DNA of 64,000 nucleotides from assembly GCF_001507645.1 (NCBI RefSeq), contig NZ_CP013909.1, forward strand, positions 3,968,001 through 4,032,000. Direction: 5' to 3'. The translations under genes and the position numbers were made by a program. Position 1 is the stretch's first letter. Each line of letters opens with the position of its first letter. This DNA comes from Hymenobacter sedentarius. GTDB taxonomy: Bacteria > Bacteroidota > Bacteroidia > Cytophagales > Hymenobacteraceae. A model generated the notes under the pieces. That model was not told the origin of the DNA. It searched no databases and saw nothing but the letters and a program-made list of their open reading frames with translations. Positions 1 to 8,898 of the stretch are shown here, piece after piece.

Positions 1-206
1 TCATGGAGCGTGGGTAGAGGCGAGCGTTAAAACATACAGATTGCCATATGCCTAACAAATTTACACTGCGAAAAGCCAACAACATTTTTTTATAACAAAA
101 ACCCTTTGCCCGTGGTCGCAAGGTCGCGTTATGAAATCAGGTTTTAGCCCAACCGCTATGGATTTTATAAGATGGCTATCCGTCCCGTTCTGTTCCGCTA
201 TCCTGT

Positions 207-608
207 ATGCGTGTTTACTATGAAAATCCCATCAGGCGCTTGCTCGAACACCCGCACGGCTTTGCCGTAGTGTAGTACAACGCCGGGGCTCGGGATTTTG
301 CGACGTTTAAGGCCTTCCTCACCCACGTTAGCCAGCTATTGCGCCGGCAGGGCTGGCACAGAATGTTGGTGGACCAGCGCGACATGGCCCCTTCCATGGA
401 AGCCGAATGCACCTGGATTGGAAAATTCTGGCTGGCCAGCAGCCAGAGCGACGGCTACGAGCTGTACGGCGCGGTGGTGATTCCCAGCGACGTATTTGCC
501 CGCCCTTCGGTGAACCTGGTGATGAACGACTCGCAGCATTCGGCGCTTACCTACCGCTTGTTTGAGGGCGAGGAAGAGGCCGAAGCGTGGCTGCGCCAGC
601 TGCCGTAG
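207..608 (+). pseudogene. Small cytosolic protein gene interrupted by an in-frame TAG
   Basis: Reading from the ATG at 207 gives MRVYYENPIRRLLEHPHGFA-VV, then a TAG at 273-275. The same frame then continues without a break to the TAG at 606-608 (YNAGARDFATFKAFLTH and onward to AEAWLRQLP). Both halves read as one protein of about 133 residues with normal codon use, so this looks like one gene with a nonsense codon at position 23. A single GAG-to-TAG change would explain it. An internal ATG at 339 could still give an 89-residue fragment. From memory the whole protein resembles small STAS-like hypothetical proteins that are frequent in Hymenobacter; the function is unknown. A sequencing error or stop readthrough cannot be excluded. 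Confidence 0.6.
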
Positions 609-630
609 CAGCCCCTCGCCTACCCGCTTG

Positions 631-1524
631 CTATTCGGCCATGGCCACTTCGGCTACCACGGCCGTGCTGCCGCCCGCGTCGTCGTCGGTCACGAGCAGC
701 AGCTCCCAGCGGTTCGGTTCCAGGGTGCGGCGCACGGCCAGCCCCTCCACTTTGCCGATGTAGGCGCGGCCATCGGCCCACACCAGGCGGGCGAAAGTGG
801 CAGCCGTATGCTGCTCATCGAGCACGCCGATGAAGGAGCCCAGCACCTGCCCATCGAGCACCGAATCTTTGGTTTCTTCCACCGAAGCCGAAACGAACAG
901 CCTCTCGTGCACGAAGGAGGCCCCCGAGAACCCCGCCGGACGCCCATTGATATGGGGCAACTCAAACGATAAGGGCGCGGCCACACCTGGTGCCGGCCCA
1001 CCGCACGCAAGAAACTGCAGCGTAGCGGCCAGCGGTAGCCGAAACATCAGCGCCCCGTTGGCTACCTCAGTGGTGCGCTGAAACAGCAGCAGCTCGGTAT
1101 CGGAAGATGCTGCGGCTTCCACGTTGAGGCGGGCGCCGGCGGGCAGATGCGCCCGCAGCAAGGCATAGAGCGGCGCCAGGGCCACCGGCTGCGCCGCCCC
1201 GCCCGCTACGGGCACAAACCAGCCAGTTTCGCGCAAGGGCGTGCTGCCCGAGCCCAGTACCAGCACGCCCGCCGCGCCATCGGGCCAGGTGAGGGCCGTG
1301 AGGGCTTCGGCGTCGGCCTTGGTTTTCTTGGGGATGCGGCCGCTGCCAAACTCGGCGCTTTCGAACAGCCGAACTTGGCCCGTGACCGCCAGCGTGGCCG
1401 CATCCAGCAGGTACACAAACGGCGCATCGTCGCTGATGACGTAGGCCACGGGCCCAATCAGCTCAATGCCCGACGCCGACGGCAGGCCGGCAATGCTGGT
1501 TTCGGCAAGAACGGTAGCAGTCAT
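631..1524 (-). CDS. DUF6929-like beta-propeller hypothetical protein
   Basis: A 297-residue protein. The ATG at 1524 is preferred over an upstream in-frame TTG. There is no signal peptide or membrane segment, so it is probably cytoplasmic. The sequence is rich in short beta-strand-like blocks (SGIELIGPVAYVISDDAPF, LLLVTDDDAGGSTAVVAEV) spaced like propeller blades, and it matches my recollection of the DUF6929 family. A charged stretch, GRIPKKTKADAEALT, resembles the DxEALT loop of that group. No catalytic motif is recognisable. It is transcribed away from the broken gene upstream and ends 22 bp after it, so the two genes are convergent. The gene call is confident; the function is unknown. Confidence 0.75.
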   Translation of the reverse strand: MTATVLAETSIAGLPSASGIELIGPVAYVISDDAPFVYLLDAATLAVTGQVRLFESAEFGSGRIPKKTKADAEALTALTWPDGAAGVLVLGSGSTPLRETGWFVPVAGGAAQPVALAPLYALLRAHLPAGARLNVEAAASSDTELLLFQRTTEVANGALMFRLPLAATLQFLACGGPAPGVAAPLSFELPHINGRPAGFSGASFVHERLFVSASVEETKDSVLDGQVLGSFIGVLDEQHTAATFARLVWADGRAYIGKVEGLAVRRTLEPNRWELLLVTDDDAGGSTAVVAEVAMAE

Positions 1525-1636
1525 GCGCGCGCCCAAATTGGGCTAAAAGTCTCGGTGAAAAGCCTCAATAAAACGGCGCCCGGTTTCCGGTCAGCCCCTT
1601 ATGGCCTACGCCGGACGGCGGTCCGGCGATGCCGGC

Positions 1637-3667
1637 TTACTTCACAATCACCAGTTCAACCCGGCGGTTCAGGCGGCGGGTTTCTTCGCGGTCGTTGGAG
1701 AACTTCGGTTTCGAGCCGCCAAAGCCGACTGTGGTAATGCGCTTTTCATCGACGCCTCGGCCCACGAGGTAGCGTTTCACTTCGGCCACCCGGTCTTCGG
1801 ATAGCTGCTGGTTTTTATCGGCCGGGCCCACATTATCGGTGTGGCCTTCCAGGCGCACTTCCGTGGTTGGGCTGGCTTGCAGGGCAATGGCCAGGCGGTT
1901 GAGTTCGCTGTAGGACGAGCCCAGCAAACCGGCCTTGCCCTGCGCGAAAATGATGGATGGCAGGTCCACTTTTGCCCCCACGGCGGCGGGCAGTAGCAGC
2001 AGGTCGCGCCGCGGCGAGCCAGTGGCAATCAGCGTATCGCCCACGGTGAGGAAGCCGCCGCCCATGGCCGAGAGGTAGTACTTGCCCGGCAGCAGGGAGA
2101 TTTGGTAGCCGCCGGTATTGTCGGCCTTGCTAGTGGCATTGAACTGCACCCCGGCGGCATTAGCCAGCAGGTTGGCCTTCACAATGGCGCCCGGCACCGG
2201 CTGCTTGGTGCGGGCATCCAGCACACGGCCGGTCAGGTAAGCGCGGGCCGGGGCTTCGGTCACGGCGGCCACCGGCGCGGCCGGCAGCGAATCGGCGGGT
2301 ACTGCGCGGCCCGTCCGCCAGATGTCGCTGGTCCCGTTTACCGTGGTCGACGACGAGTAATAGGCGGTTTTGCCATCGGGCGTCAAGCTGAAGTAGGCGT
2401 TGAAGCCCGGGCCGTTGAGTACCGGCCCCAGGTTGCGAGGCTCGCTCCACTTGCTCCAGCTGTTGTCGAGCCGCTCGCTCACAAAAATATCAGCCGAGCC
2501 GTACCCCATGTGGCCATAAGAGGCAAAATACAGGGTTTTGCCGTCAGGCGCCAGCCAAGGGGCAAAGTCAAAGCCGGGCGAGTTGAGTACCGGGCCCAGG
2601 GACTGGGGCTCGGTGAAGCCGCCGTTGCCGTCGGGCCGGCTCAGGTACAGGTCGTTGCCGCCTTCGGAATCGCCGCGCTCCAGCGAGAGCAGCAGGGTTT
2701 TTTCGTCCTGGCTCACAAAGAAGCCAGTGCCCGGCACCGCCGAATAGTAGTTGGCCACCCGCAGCCCCTCGGGCCTCACGCCTTTGCTGGTGCCACTCGT
2801 GGCCGCCGCCTTGGGCACCTTGCTCAGGCTCTCGTCGCGAAAGCCGTTTGGGTCGTAGGTGCCGCGCACGTACAGCGTGCGCCCCTCGGGCCCCACCGCG
2901 GCCACTACTTCGTTGTTTTGGGGGGTGTTGATGGCGTCGAGGCGCGTGGACGGGCCCCAGGTCTGGCCGTGGTCGGCGCTCTGGCTCATCCAGGCATCGC
3001 CGGAGTCGGTATTGCCTTCGGTGTTGCCCGCAAACTTGGTGCGCGCCACGTACAGCGTGTTGCCGTCGGGGCTCAGCACGGGGTGCACTTCGTTGCCGGG
3101 CGAGTTTACGGGGCCGGCCAGGGGCTTGGGGGGGCCAAATGGCGAAGGGCCTTCCACCACGTTGAGCCGGAGCCGAAACAGGCGCCACTGCTGGCTGGCC
3201 CGGCCGTTGCCTTTCTGGGCCAGCACCGGCGTGCCGTTGAATTTATCCGAAGAGGCCAGGGCCGCGCACCGCCCTTCGCTCTTGTTTTCGAGCTGGTAGC
3301 TGCCCGCCGGGCCGGCCGGCACCAGACGCCACTGCTGCTCGGCGCTGCCCTGAAAGGGCCGCTGCACCAGGGCCATGTTTTCGCCGGCCTTGCTCACGGT
3401 GAGGCACTGGTTGCTGTGGCGGGCCTCGATGCGGTAGTAGTCGCTGCCGGCCCGCAGCGGCACAAAGCGCCACTGCTGGCTGAGCCCGTGCGTAAACTCC
3501 CACTGCACGGCGGGCGCGCCACTGGCGGTGCTGGCGCTGGCCACGTCGAGGCAGCGCCCACTCCCGCGGTCAATCAGCCCGTAGAAAGCCCGCTCATCGG
3601 GCACAAAGGTGGTTTGGGCGTGGGCAAAAACGGGCAACAGCAGGCCCAACAGCAACAATCGAAACAT
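1637..3667 (-). CDS. Secreted RICIN-PD40-OmpA envelope protein
   Basis: A 676-residue protein. The ATG at 3667 begins a clear signal peptide (MFRLLLLGLLLPVFAHA). Residues about 20-165 form a ricin-type beta-trefoil lectin with three QQWR motifs. About 180-480 carry WD40-like (PD40) blades such as LSPDGNTLYVAR, APDGKTLYFASY and LTPDGKTAYYSS. About 500-570 look like a carboxypeptidase-regulatory beta-sandwich (GRVLDARTKQPVPGAIVKA). The C-terminal 110 residues are an OmpA peptidoglycan-binding domain with GHTDNVG and NRRVELVIVK. PD40-OmpA proteins are typical of Bacteroidota outer membranes; PorE of the T9SS has a related layout. The N-terminal lectin suggests sugar binding at the surface. In-frame codons upstream of 3667 look non-coding. 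Confidence 0.9.
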   Translation of the reverse strand: MFRLLLLGLLLPVFAHAQTTFVPDERAFYGLIDRGSGRCLDVASASTASGAPAVQWEFTHGLSQQWRFVPLRAGSDYYRIEARHSNQCLTVSKAGENMALVQRPFQGSAEQQWRLVPAGPAGSYQLENKSEGRCAALASSDKFNGTPVLAQKGNGRASQQWRLFRLRLNVVEGPSPFGPPKPLAGPVNSPGNEVHPVLSPDGNTLYVARTKFAGNTEGNTDSGDAWMSQSADHGQTWGPSTRLDAINTPQNNEVVAAVGPEGRTLYVRGTYDPNGFRDESLSKVPKAAATSGTSKGVRPEGLRVANYYSAVPGTGFFVSQDEKTLLLSLERGDSEGGNDLYLSRPDGNGGFTEPQSLGPVLNSPGFDFAPWLAPDGKTLYFASYGHMGYGSADIFVSERLDNSWSKWSEPRNLGPVLNGPGFNAYFSLTPDGKTAYYSSSTTVNGTSDIWRTGRAVPADSLPAAPVAAVTEAPARAYLTGRVLDARTKQPVPGAIVKANLLANAAGVQFNATSKADNTGGYQISLLPGKYYLSAMGGGFLTVGDTLIATGSPRRDLLLLPAAVGAKVDLPSIIFAQGKAGLLGSSYSELNRLAIALQASPTTEVRLEGHTDNVGPADKNQQLSEDRVAEVKRYLVGRGVDEKRITTVGFGGSKPKFSNDREETRRLNRRVELVIVK

Positions 3668-3800
3668 CAGCGGGGGCGGGCAGGAAACGAGCCCGCGTGG
3701 GTGAACAACGCAAAAGAACGGCGGGAAAGGTGAACTGTGCATTTCAAGCCGGGAAAGCATACCGGCAGGTGCCCACTCCGCAGCCACGTTTTCAGCCCCA

Positions 3801-5099
3801 TTACAGCCCGTATTTGCTGCGGAATTTATTCGCCAGGTACGTTTGCTTGCTATCCAGCGAGATGCTGCGGCCATCGATAAAGGCGCGCAACACGGCATTG
3901 GTTCGCATGTCCAGCAGGTCGCCCTTGCTCAGCACCAGGGTGGCGCTTTTGCCGGTTTCCAGCGTGCCGTAGTCCTTGTCGATGCCCATCATTTGGGCCG
4001 GGCTCAGGGTCACGGCCGTCAGGGCCTGCTCCTTGCTCAGGCCAAACGCGGAGGCAGTACCGGCAATAAAGGCCAGGTTGCGGGAACCAGCCGTTTCCAT
4101 GCTGCCCTGGTAATCGAGGCAAAACCGGACGCCCGCGGCCTGGAGCTGCGCAGGCAGCTTGTAGGGCTGGTCGTAGTCGTCGGCATCGCGGCGGGGCAGC
4201 GCATGAATCCGCGACACGACCACGCTCACATCGTTTTGCTTCAGGAAATCGAGCACCATCCAGGCATCGCGGGCCCCCACCACGGCCACCTTCTGCGCAC
4301 CCATGCGGCGGGCAAACCGCACGGCTTCGATGATTTCCTTGCCGTAGTCGGCGTGCAGGTACAGCGTTTTGGAGCCATCAAAAAGGCCCGCCAGCGCGGC
4401 AAGGCGTAGGTTTTCGGGGCGGCCGGCCGGCGCTTGGCGGTAGGCATTGGCTTCGCCGAAGAGCTGCTCCAGGTCGCGCAGCTGGGCTTCGCGGGCTTTC
4501 TGGCGGCGGTCTAGGGCCGCGGCGTCTTCGGTGGGGTTGATGCGAAATACCATGGCGGGCCAGGTGAGATGCTGGCCGTCGTCGGCGCGCACCACGGCAT
4601 CCTGCCAGTTCCAGGCGTCGAGCTGCACCACGCTGCTCTGGCCGGCCAGCAGCCCACCGCGCGGGGTAGGTTGGGCCAGCAGTACGCCGTTGGTGCGCAC
4701 GGTGGGCAGAATGTCGGAGTCCGTATTGTAGGCAATCAGGGCCCGCACGTTGGGATTGAGCGTGCCTACTTCCTCCTCGTCCACCGTAGCCCGGATGGAT
4801 TCGACTTCGGTCAGGCCCAGGGTCGTATTCGGCAGTATCAGCCCCGGATATAGCTGCTGGCCCGTGGCATCAATGGCCTCGAAGCCGGCTTTGTCCTGCG
4901 TGAAGCCCGCGGCGGGCCCGGCATAGGTCAAGCGGCCTTTGTCGAAGGCAACCGTGGCATTGGGCACCACGGTGCCGTTGCCCACGTGCAGCGTGGCGCC
5001 GGTAATGAGCACGGGCTTGGCTTGGGGCGGCGCCGGTGTGGGCACCTGGGCCAGGGCGGCGAGGGGCAGGCAGACAAATAATAAAGCGGATATGCGCAT
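3801..5099 (-). CDS. Secreted amidohydrolase-like protein lacking metal ligands
   Basis: A 432-residue protein. The ATG at 5099 gives a signal peptide (MRISALLFVCLPLAALA) and lies 16 bp after the larger amidohydrolase gene, so the two form an operon. The fold is of the imidazolonepropionase-like amidohydrolase type: an N-terminal beta-sandwich (VLITGATLHVGNGTVVP), a TIM barrel, and a C-terminal sandwich (GTLETGKSATLVLSKGDLLD). The usual PGxIDxHxH metal site is replaced by YPGLILPNTTLG, and the late Asp region reads YQGSMETAGS, so the binuclear metal centre appears lost. It is probably a structural partner or pseudoenzyme for its neighbour rather than a hydrolase in its own right. Confidence 0.85.
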   Translation of the reverse strand: MRISALLFVCLPLAALAQVPTPAPPQAKPVLITGATLHVGNGTVVPNATVAFDKGRLTYAGPAAGFTQDKAGFEAIDATGQQLYPGLILPNTTLGLTEVESIRATVDEEEVGTLNPNVRALIAYNTDSDILPTVRTNGVLLAQPTPRGGLLAGQSSVVQLDAWNWQDAVVRADDGQHLTWPAMVFRINPTEDAAALDRRQKAREAQLRDLEQLFGEANAYRQAPAGRPENLRLAALAGLFDGSKTLYLHADYGKEIIEAVRFARRMGAQKVAVVGARDAWMVLDFLKQNDVSVVVSRIHALPRRDADDYDQPYKLPAQLQAAGVRFCLDYQGSMETAGSRNLAFIAGTASAFGLSKEQALTAVTLSPAQMMGIDKDYGTLETGKSATLVLSKGDLLDMRTNAVLRAFIDGRSISLDSKQTYLANKFRSKYGL

Positions 5100-5115
5100 G
5101 GTTTCGAAGACTGAA

Positions 5116-8100
5116 TTATTTGGCAAGCTCTTTTTCCTGGCCGATTGTGTCGCAGTGCCAGAGGCCCTGGGCTTTGCTGGGCGCCGACTGCGTGGGCGCG
5201 CCGCTCTTTTTGGCCAGCAGCATGGCTTGCACGATGCGCTGCCGCTCCTTCTGCATGTCGGCACGCAGGGCAGCGTCGGTGCTGAGGCTGAACATTTCGC
5301 GGCCGTCCACGAAGGTGTATTCGGGGCGGGCGTAGATGCTGAGGGGGTTATCGGTCCAGAGCACCACGTCGGCGTCCTTGCCTTCCTTGATGGAGCCCAT
5401 GTGGGCGTCGAGGTGCAGCATTTTGGCCGGATTGATGGTGACCAGGCGCAGGGCCTCTTCTTCGGTCAGGCCGCCGTACTTCACGGTTTTGGCGGCTTCC
5501 TGGTTGAGGCGGCGGCTCATTTCGGCGTCGTCGGAGTTGATGGCCACGTTCAGGCCGGCCCGCGTCATAATGGCCGCGTTGTACGGAATGGCGTCCCTTA
5601 CCTCGTTTTTATACGCCCACCAGTCCGAGAACGTGCTGGCATTGGCGCCGTGGGCTTTCATCTTATCGGCCACTTTGTAGCCCTCCAGAATGTGAGTGAA
5701 GGTATTCACCTTGAAGCCCATGCGGTCGGCCACGTTCAGCAGCATGTTGATTTCGCTTTGCACGTAGCTGTGGCAGGTAATGAAGCGCTGGCGGTTGAGA
5801 ATTTCGACCAAGGCTTCCAGCTCCAAATCGCGGCGCGGAGCCTCGGTGGTTTTCTGCTTGCTTTTGCTGAGCTTTTTGTAGCCCGCCAGGTCTTTCTCGT
5901 ATTCCTTGGCGCGGGTAAAGGCATCCACAAATACCTGCTCGGTGCCCATGCGCGTCTGCGGGAAGCGCAGCACGCTAAGCTCGTTGCGGTTGCTTTGCTT
6001 TACGTTTTCGCCCAGGGCAAACTTGATAAAGCCCGGCGCGCCGGCAATTCGCATGTCATCGGGCGTGGCGCCCCAGCGAAACTTTACCAGCGCCGACTGC
6101 CCGCCTATGGGGTTGGCCGAGCCGTGCAGCAGCTGCGCCGCCACCACGCCGCCCGCCAGGTCGCGGTAGATGCCCACGTCCTCGTTGTCCACCACGTCGC
6201 CCACGCGCACCTCGCTAGTCACGGCCTGGGTGCCTTCGTTCACGCCGCCGGCAATGGCGATGTGCGAGTGCTCGTCGATGATGCCCGGCGAGAGATGCTT
6301 GCCCGCGCCGTCGATGCTGCGGGCGCCCTTGGGCAGGGCCAGGTTCTTGCCAATTTTGGTGATTTTGCCGTTTTCCAGCAGCACGTCGGTGTTTTCGAGC
6401 TTACCCGCGGCCTCGCTGGTCCACACCGTGGTGTTTTTGATGAGCGTGGCCTGCTGGCTGGGGATGGCCGACCGGCCGTAGGCGGCAAACGGGAACGTAA
6501 TGTTGCCGAGCACCGGCAGCGGGGTCACCTTGGCCGAGTCGCGCTTGGCCGCGCGGCTGGCTTCTTCCTGGCGCGCGGCGCGCCACTTCACCGGCGTGCC
6601 ATCGGCCAGCAGGCCATCGCCCTGAAACACGCGGCCCTCCTGGGTGTAGAAGCCACTCAGGCGCACGGAGCCGGGCGTAGGGCTTGGGACTTGGTTCGGG
6701 GCATTGGCACTTTTATCCGGCCCTCTTTTCCCTTTCACTTTGTCGCTGGGATTGTACACAATGGTGGCCAAGTCGCTGGTCACGTTCACATTGCCGCGAA
6801 CGGTATCGCCGGCAGTGGACACAATTCTCAGCTCTGGGGCCTCGGGTTTGCCCTGAATAAGCAGGCGGGCCTCGGGTTGCTCGCCAACCTTAAAGGTGTA
6901 CACGCCGCGAAAGTCGGCCGGCACGGTGCTGACCTGGTACCGTTCGCCCTGCACCCAGTTGTCGAGCACCACGTTGTCGTCGGCCAGGAAGCGGGCCGAG
7001 CACACGATGAAGTTGGCTTCCATGCCGGGCTTCAGGGCCCCGATGCGGTCCTGGGCGTGCAGCAGGTGGGCAGGCGTTTCGGTAAGGGCGCGCAAGGCAT
7101 CGGTTTCGCTCAGGCCGTACTTGGCGGCTTTGCGCAGGTTGGGCAGGAACTTCTTTTTGTCCTTGAGGTCGGCTGCGGTGAGGGCAAACGGCACGCCGGC
7201 CTGGCTGAGGCGGGCCGCGTTGGCGGGGGCCAACTCCCAGTGCTTCAGGTCTTCGAGGGGAATGCGCAAGGCATCATACACGTCGTCCACGTTGTAAGCC
7301 TCGGGGTAGTTGAGGGGCAGCACGAAGGTGGCGCCGGTGGCTTTCAGGTCGTTGAGCCGTTGGTATTCGTCACCGTTCCCCTTGATAATGTATTGTTGGC
7401 CGGCCTCATCGCCCACCCGGTCGGCCCGCAGCGCCGAGAGTTTGTCCGTGACCTGAAAAATGGCCGGCAGGGCCTTCTGCTTAGTGAGGGCCTGCAGCGA
7501 CAGGTTTTGCTCGCGGCGCGGGTTGCGCTGGTTCCACTGCGCGTCGAGGTAGGTTTGGCGGAGCAGGGCAATGCTGCCCATCAGCGAGCCGGGGTAGTCC
7601 TGGGTGCTGGTGCCTTTGTCGAACGATAGGCCCGAGGCGGCTTTTTCCAGCAGCATCACCTCGTGCTCGCGGCGGTTGGTATTGAGGCTGACCAAGGCCG
7701 CCGTGCCGCGCATGATGCCATCGGCCTGCTGCGTGAGCACGGCGCCGAAGCCCAGGGCCCGGTACGCGGCGGCCTGCTCTTCGTTGATTTTGAACTGCTC
7801 GGCCGCGTTTACTTCGGGGTGCACGGCTTGGTTCCAGTTATACGCGCCGGTTTTTTGGCTGTCGAACTGCGGGGCAGCCCGGCGTCCCTGGCGCTCCGAC
7901 GCTTTGGTTTCGGGCACGCCGTAGCTGGTGTACACGTCCACAAAACCGGGGTAGATGAACTTGCCGCGCACGTCCTGCACCACGGCACCGGCCGGGATTT
8001 TCACGGAAGCCGCCGGGCCAGTCGCCACTACTTTCCCGTCCCGAATCAGTAGCGTGCCGTCACTGATTTTGGTTTGGTAATCGGTGAACAGCGTGGCGTG

Positions 8101-8232
8101 GGTGAAAGCAAACACCCCGGGGCGCTGGTCGTACACGCCGTTGCGTGGGAACGTGCCGGGCTGCGCCACGGCCGCCGAGCCCGCCAGCGCGAGCAGTGCC
8201 GTGAGCGGCACATCCTGATTAAAAATTTTCAT
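5116..8232 (-). CDS. Secreted tandem-domain amidohydrolase
   Basis: A 1038-residue protein starting at the ATG at 8232 with a signal peptide ending near AVAQ. It holds two amidohydrolase domains. The first (about 25-450) is degenerate: its HxH site reads PGFVDVYTSYG. The second (about 600-1010) keeps the metal set: PGIIDEHSHIA, TCHSYV, FTHILEG and NSDDAEM. Family knowledge points to a periplasmic metal-dependent hydrolase of C-N bonds, perhaps a cyclic-amide or dipeptide hydrolase; the substrate cannot be told. It is first in the operon, with a -7-like box (TACTTTTTG) one base before its ATG. About 16 bp separate it from the degenerate partner downstream. Confidence 0.88.
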   Translation of the reverse strand: MKIFNQDVPLTALLALAGSAAVAQPGTFPRNGVYDQRPGVFAFTHATLFTDYQTKISDGTLLIRDGKVVATGPAASVKIPAGAVVQDVRGKFIYPGFVDVYTSYGVPETKASERQGRRAAPQFDSQKTGAYNWNQAVHPEVNAAEQFKINEEQAAAYRALGFGAVLTQQADGIMRGTAALVSLNTNRREHEVMLLEKAASGLSFDKGTSTQDYPGSLMGSIALLRQTYLDAQWNQRNPRREQNLSLQALTKQKALPAIFQVTDKLSALRADRVGDEAGQQYIIKGNGDEYQRLNDLKATGATFVLPLNYPEAYNVDDVYDALRIPLEDLKHWELAPANAARLSQAGVPFALTAADLKDKKKFLPNLRKAAKYGLSETDALRALTETPAHLLHAQDRIGALKPGMEANFIVCSARFLADDNVVLDNWVQGERYQVSTVPADFRGVYTFKVGEQPEARLLIQGKPEAPELRIVSTAGDTVRGNVNVTSDLATIVYNPSDKVKGKRGPDKSANAPNQVPSPTPGSVRLSGFYTQEGRVFQGDGLLADGTPVKWRAARQEEASRAAKRDSAKVTPLPVLGNITFPFAAYGRSAIPSQQATLIKNTTVWTSEAAGKLENTDVLLENGKITKIGKNLALPKGARSIDGAGKHLSPGIIDEHSHIAIAGGVNEGTQAVTSEVRVGDVVDNEDVGIYRDLAGGVVAAQLLHGSANPIGGQSALVKFRWGATPDDMRIAGAPGFIKFALGENVKQSNRNELSVLRFPQTRMGTEQVFVDAFTRAKEYEKDLAGYKKLSKSKQKTTEAPRRDLELEALVEILNRQRFITCHSYVQSEINMLLNVADRMGFKVNTFTHILEGYKVADKMKAHGANASTFSDWWAYKNEVRDAIPYNAAIMTRAGLNVAINSDDAEMSRRLNQEAAKTVKYGGLTEEEALRLVTINPAKMLHLDAHMGSIKEGKDADVVLWTDNPLSIYARPEYTFVDGREMFSLSTDAALRADMQKERQRIVQAMLLAKKSGAPTQSAPSKAQGLWHCDTIGQEKELAK

Positions 8233-8401
8233 TCAAAAAGTATGGTGCTAAACCCGAGTAATTTGCCCGAAGCAACGGCGTTGCTTCCCGCTTTCTCGTC
8301 AAATGTAGCGCCCGCGCCCACCGTCTGGCAACGGTCCAGCTCAATTGCCAGTAAGAATTAATTACGTCCCCTGATTTTTCACCCTTCTTCTCCCGTTTCC
8401 C

Positions 8402-8611
8402 ATGCGCAAAGGCACCAAAGTCACCTGGAAATACGGCACCGGCACCGCAACTGGCAAAATTGAATCGGTGCACAAAGAGCCCGTTTCGCGCACCATAAAG
8501 GGCTCCGAGATTCACCGCAACGGCTCCGCCGCCGACCCCGCCCTGGTCATCGTGCAGGAAAACGGCGACCGGGTGCTCAAGCTCAAAAGCGAAGTAAAAG
8601 CGGCGAGCTGA
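8402..8611 (+). CDS. HVA1/TUDOR-domain small protein (DUF2945)
   Basis: A 69-residue protein starting MRKGTKVTWKYGTGTATGKI and ending KLKSEVKAAS. The pattern GTKVxWKYGxGTxTGKI, then HKEPVSRTIKGSEIHRNG, and NPALVIV-like strands match the hypervirulence-associated protein TUDOR domain (formerly DUF2945), whose full length is about 65-70 residues. It is a single small beta-barrel of unknown role, probably cytosolic. It is divergent from the amidohydrolase operon and is followed by a palindromic repeat and a terminator. Confidence 0.85.
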   Translation: MRKGTKVTWKYGTGTATGKIESVHKEPVSRTIKGSEIHRNGSAADPALVIVQENGDRVLKLKSEVKAAS

Positions 8612-8690
8612 GTGGCACGACATCGATATCGGTTATCGGTCGTGTAGCCTATCATGGTAAGCGATGCTGAAGAATCTCGACCGCGCCATT

Positions 8691-8775
8691 TGTCATGCTG
8701 ACGAAGGAAGCATCTTATAACGGCTCAACGATTCGTTCTAACCTGATAAGATGCTTCGCTGCGCTCTGCATGACA
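8691..8775. repeat. Family A palindromic repeat, copy 1
   Basis: An inverted repeat of about 85 bp that begins TGTCATGCTGA and ends CTCTGCATGACA. The inner arms CATCTTAT and ATAAGATG pair, and the centre is unpaired. It lies between convergent genes. Other copies are at 18661, 22758, 26786 and 46491. Confidence 0.8.
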
Positions 8776-8838
8776 GACGGCGCGAGAAAGCGGTAGAGGG
8801 GCTTCCTTTTGCGTTCTTCCAGTAATTACACCCAAAGT

Positions 8839-8874
8839 AAAAAGCCCCGCCGGTTTGAACCGGCGGGGCTTTTT
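8839..8874. terminator. Bidirectional rho-independent terminator
   Basis: A GC-rich hairpin (GCCCCGCCGGTT / AACCGGCGGGGC) with an A run before it and a T run after it. It lies between the convergent HVA1 and permease genes and could serve both. Confidence 0.85.
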
Positions 8875-8898
8875 AATGACTTAGCTATCTAAGGCAGA

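Noticed and set aside
2102..3733. 543-codon open frame opposite the RICIN-PD40-OmpA gene
   Set aside because: Antisense shadow, dominated by Ala/Gly/His/Arg with no motif.
4939..7629. 896-codon open frame opposite the amidohydrolase genes
   Set aside because: Antisense shadow caused by GC-rich codon bias; the composition is unlike a protein and it overlaps two clear genes.
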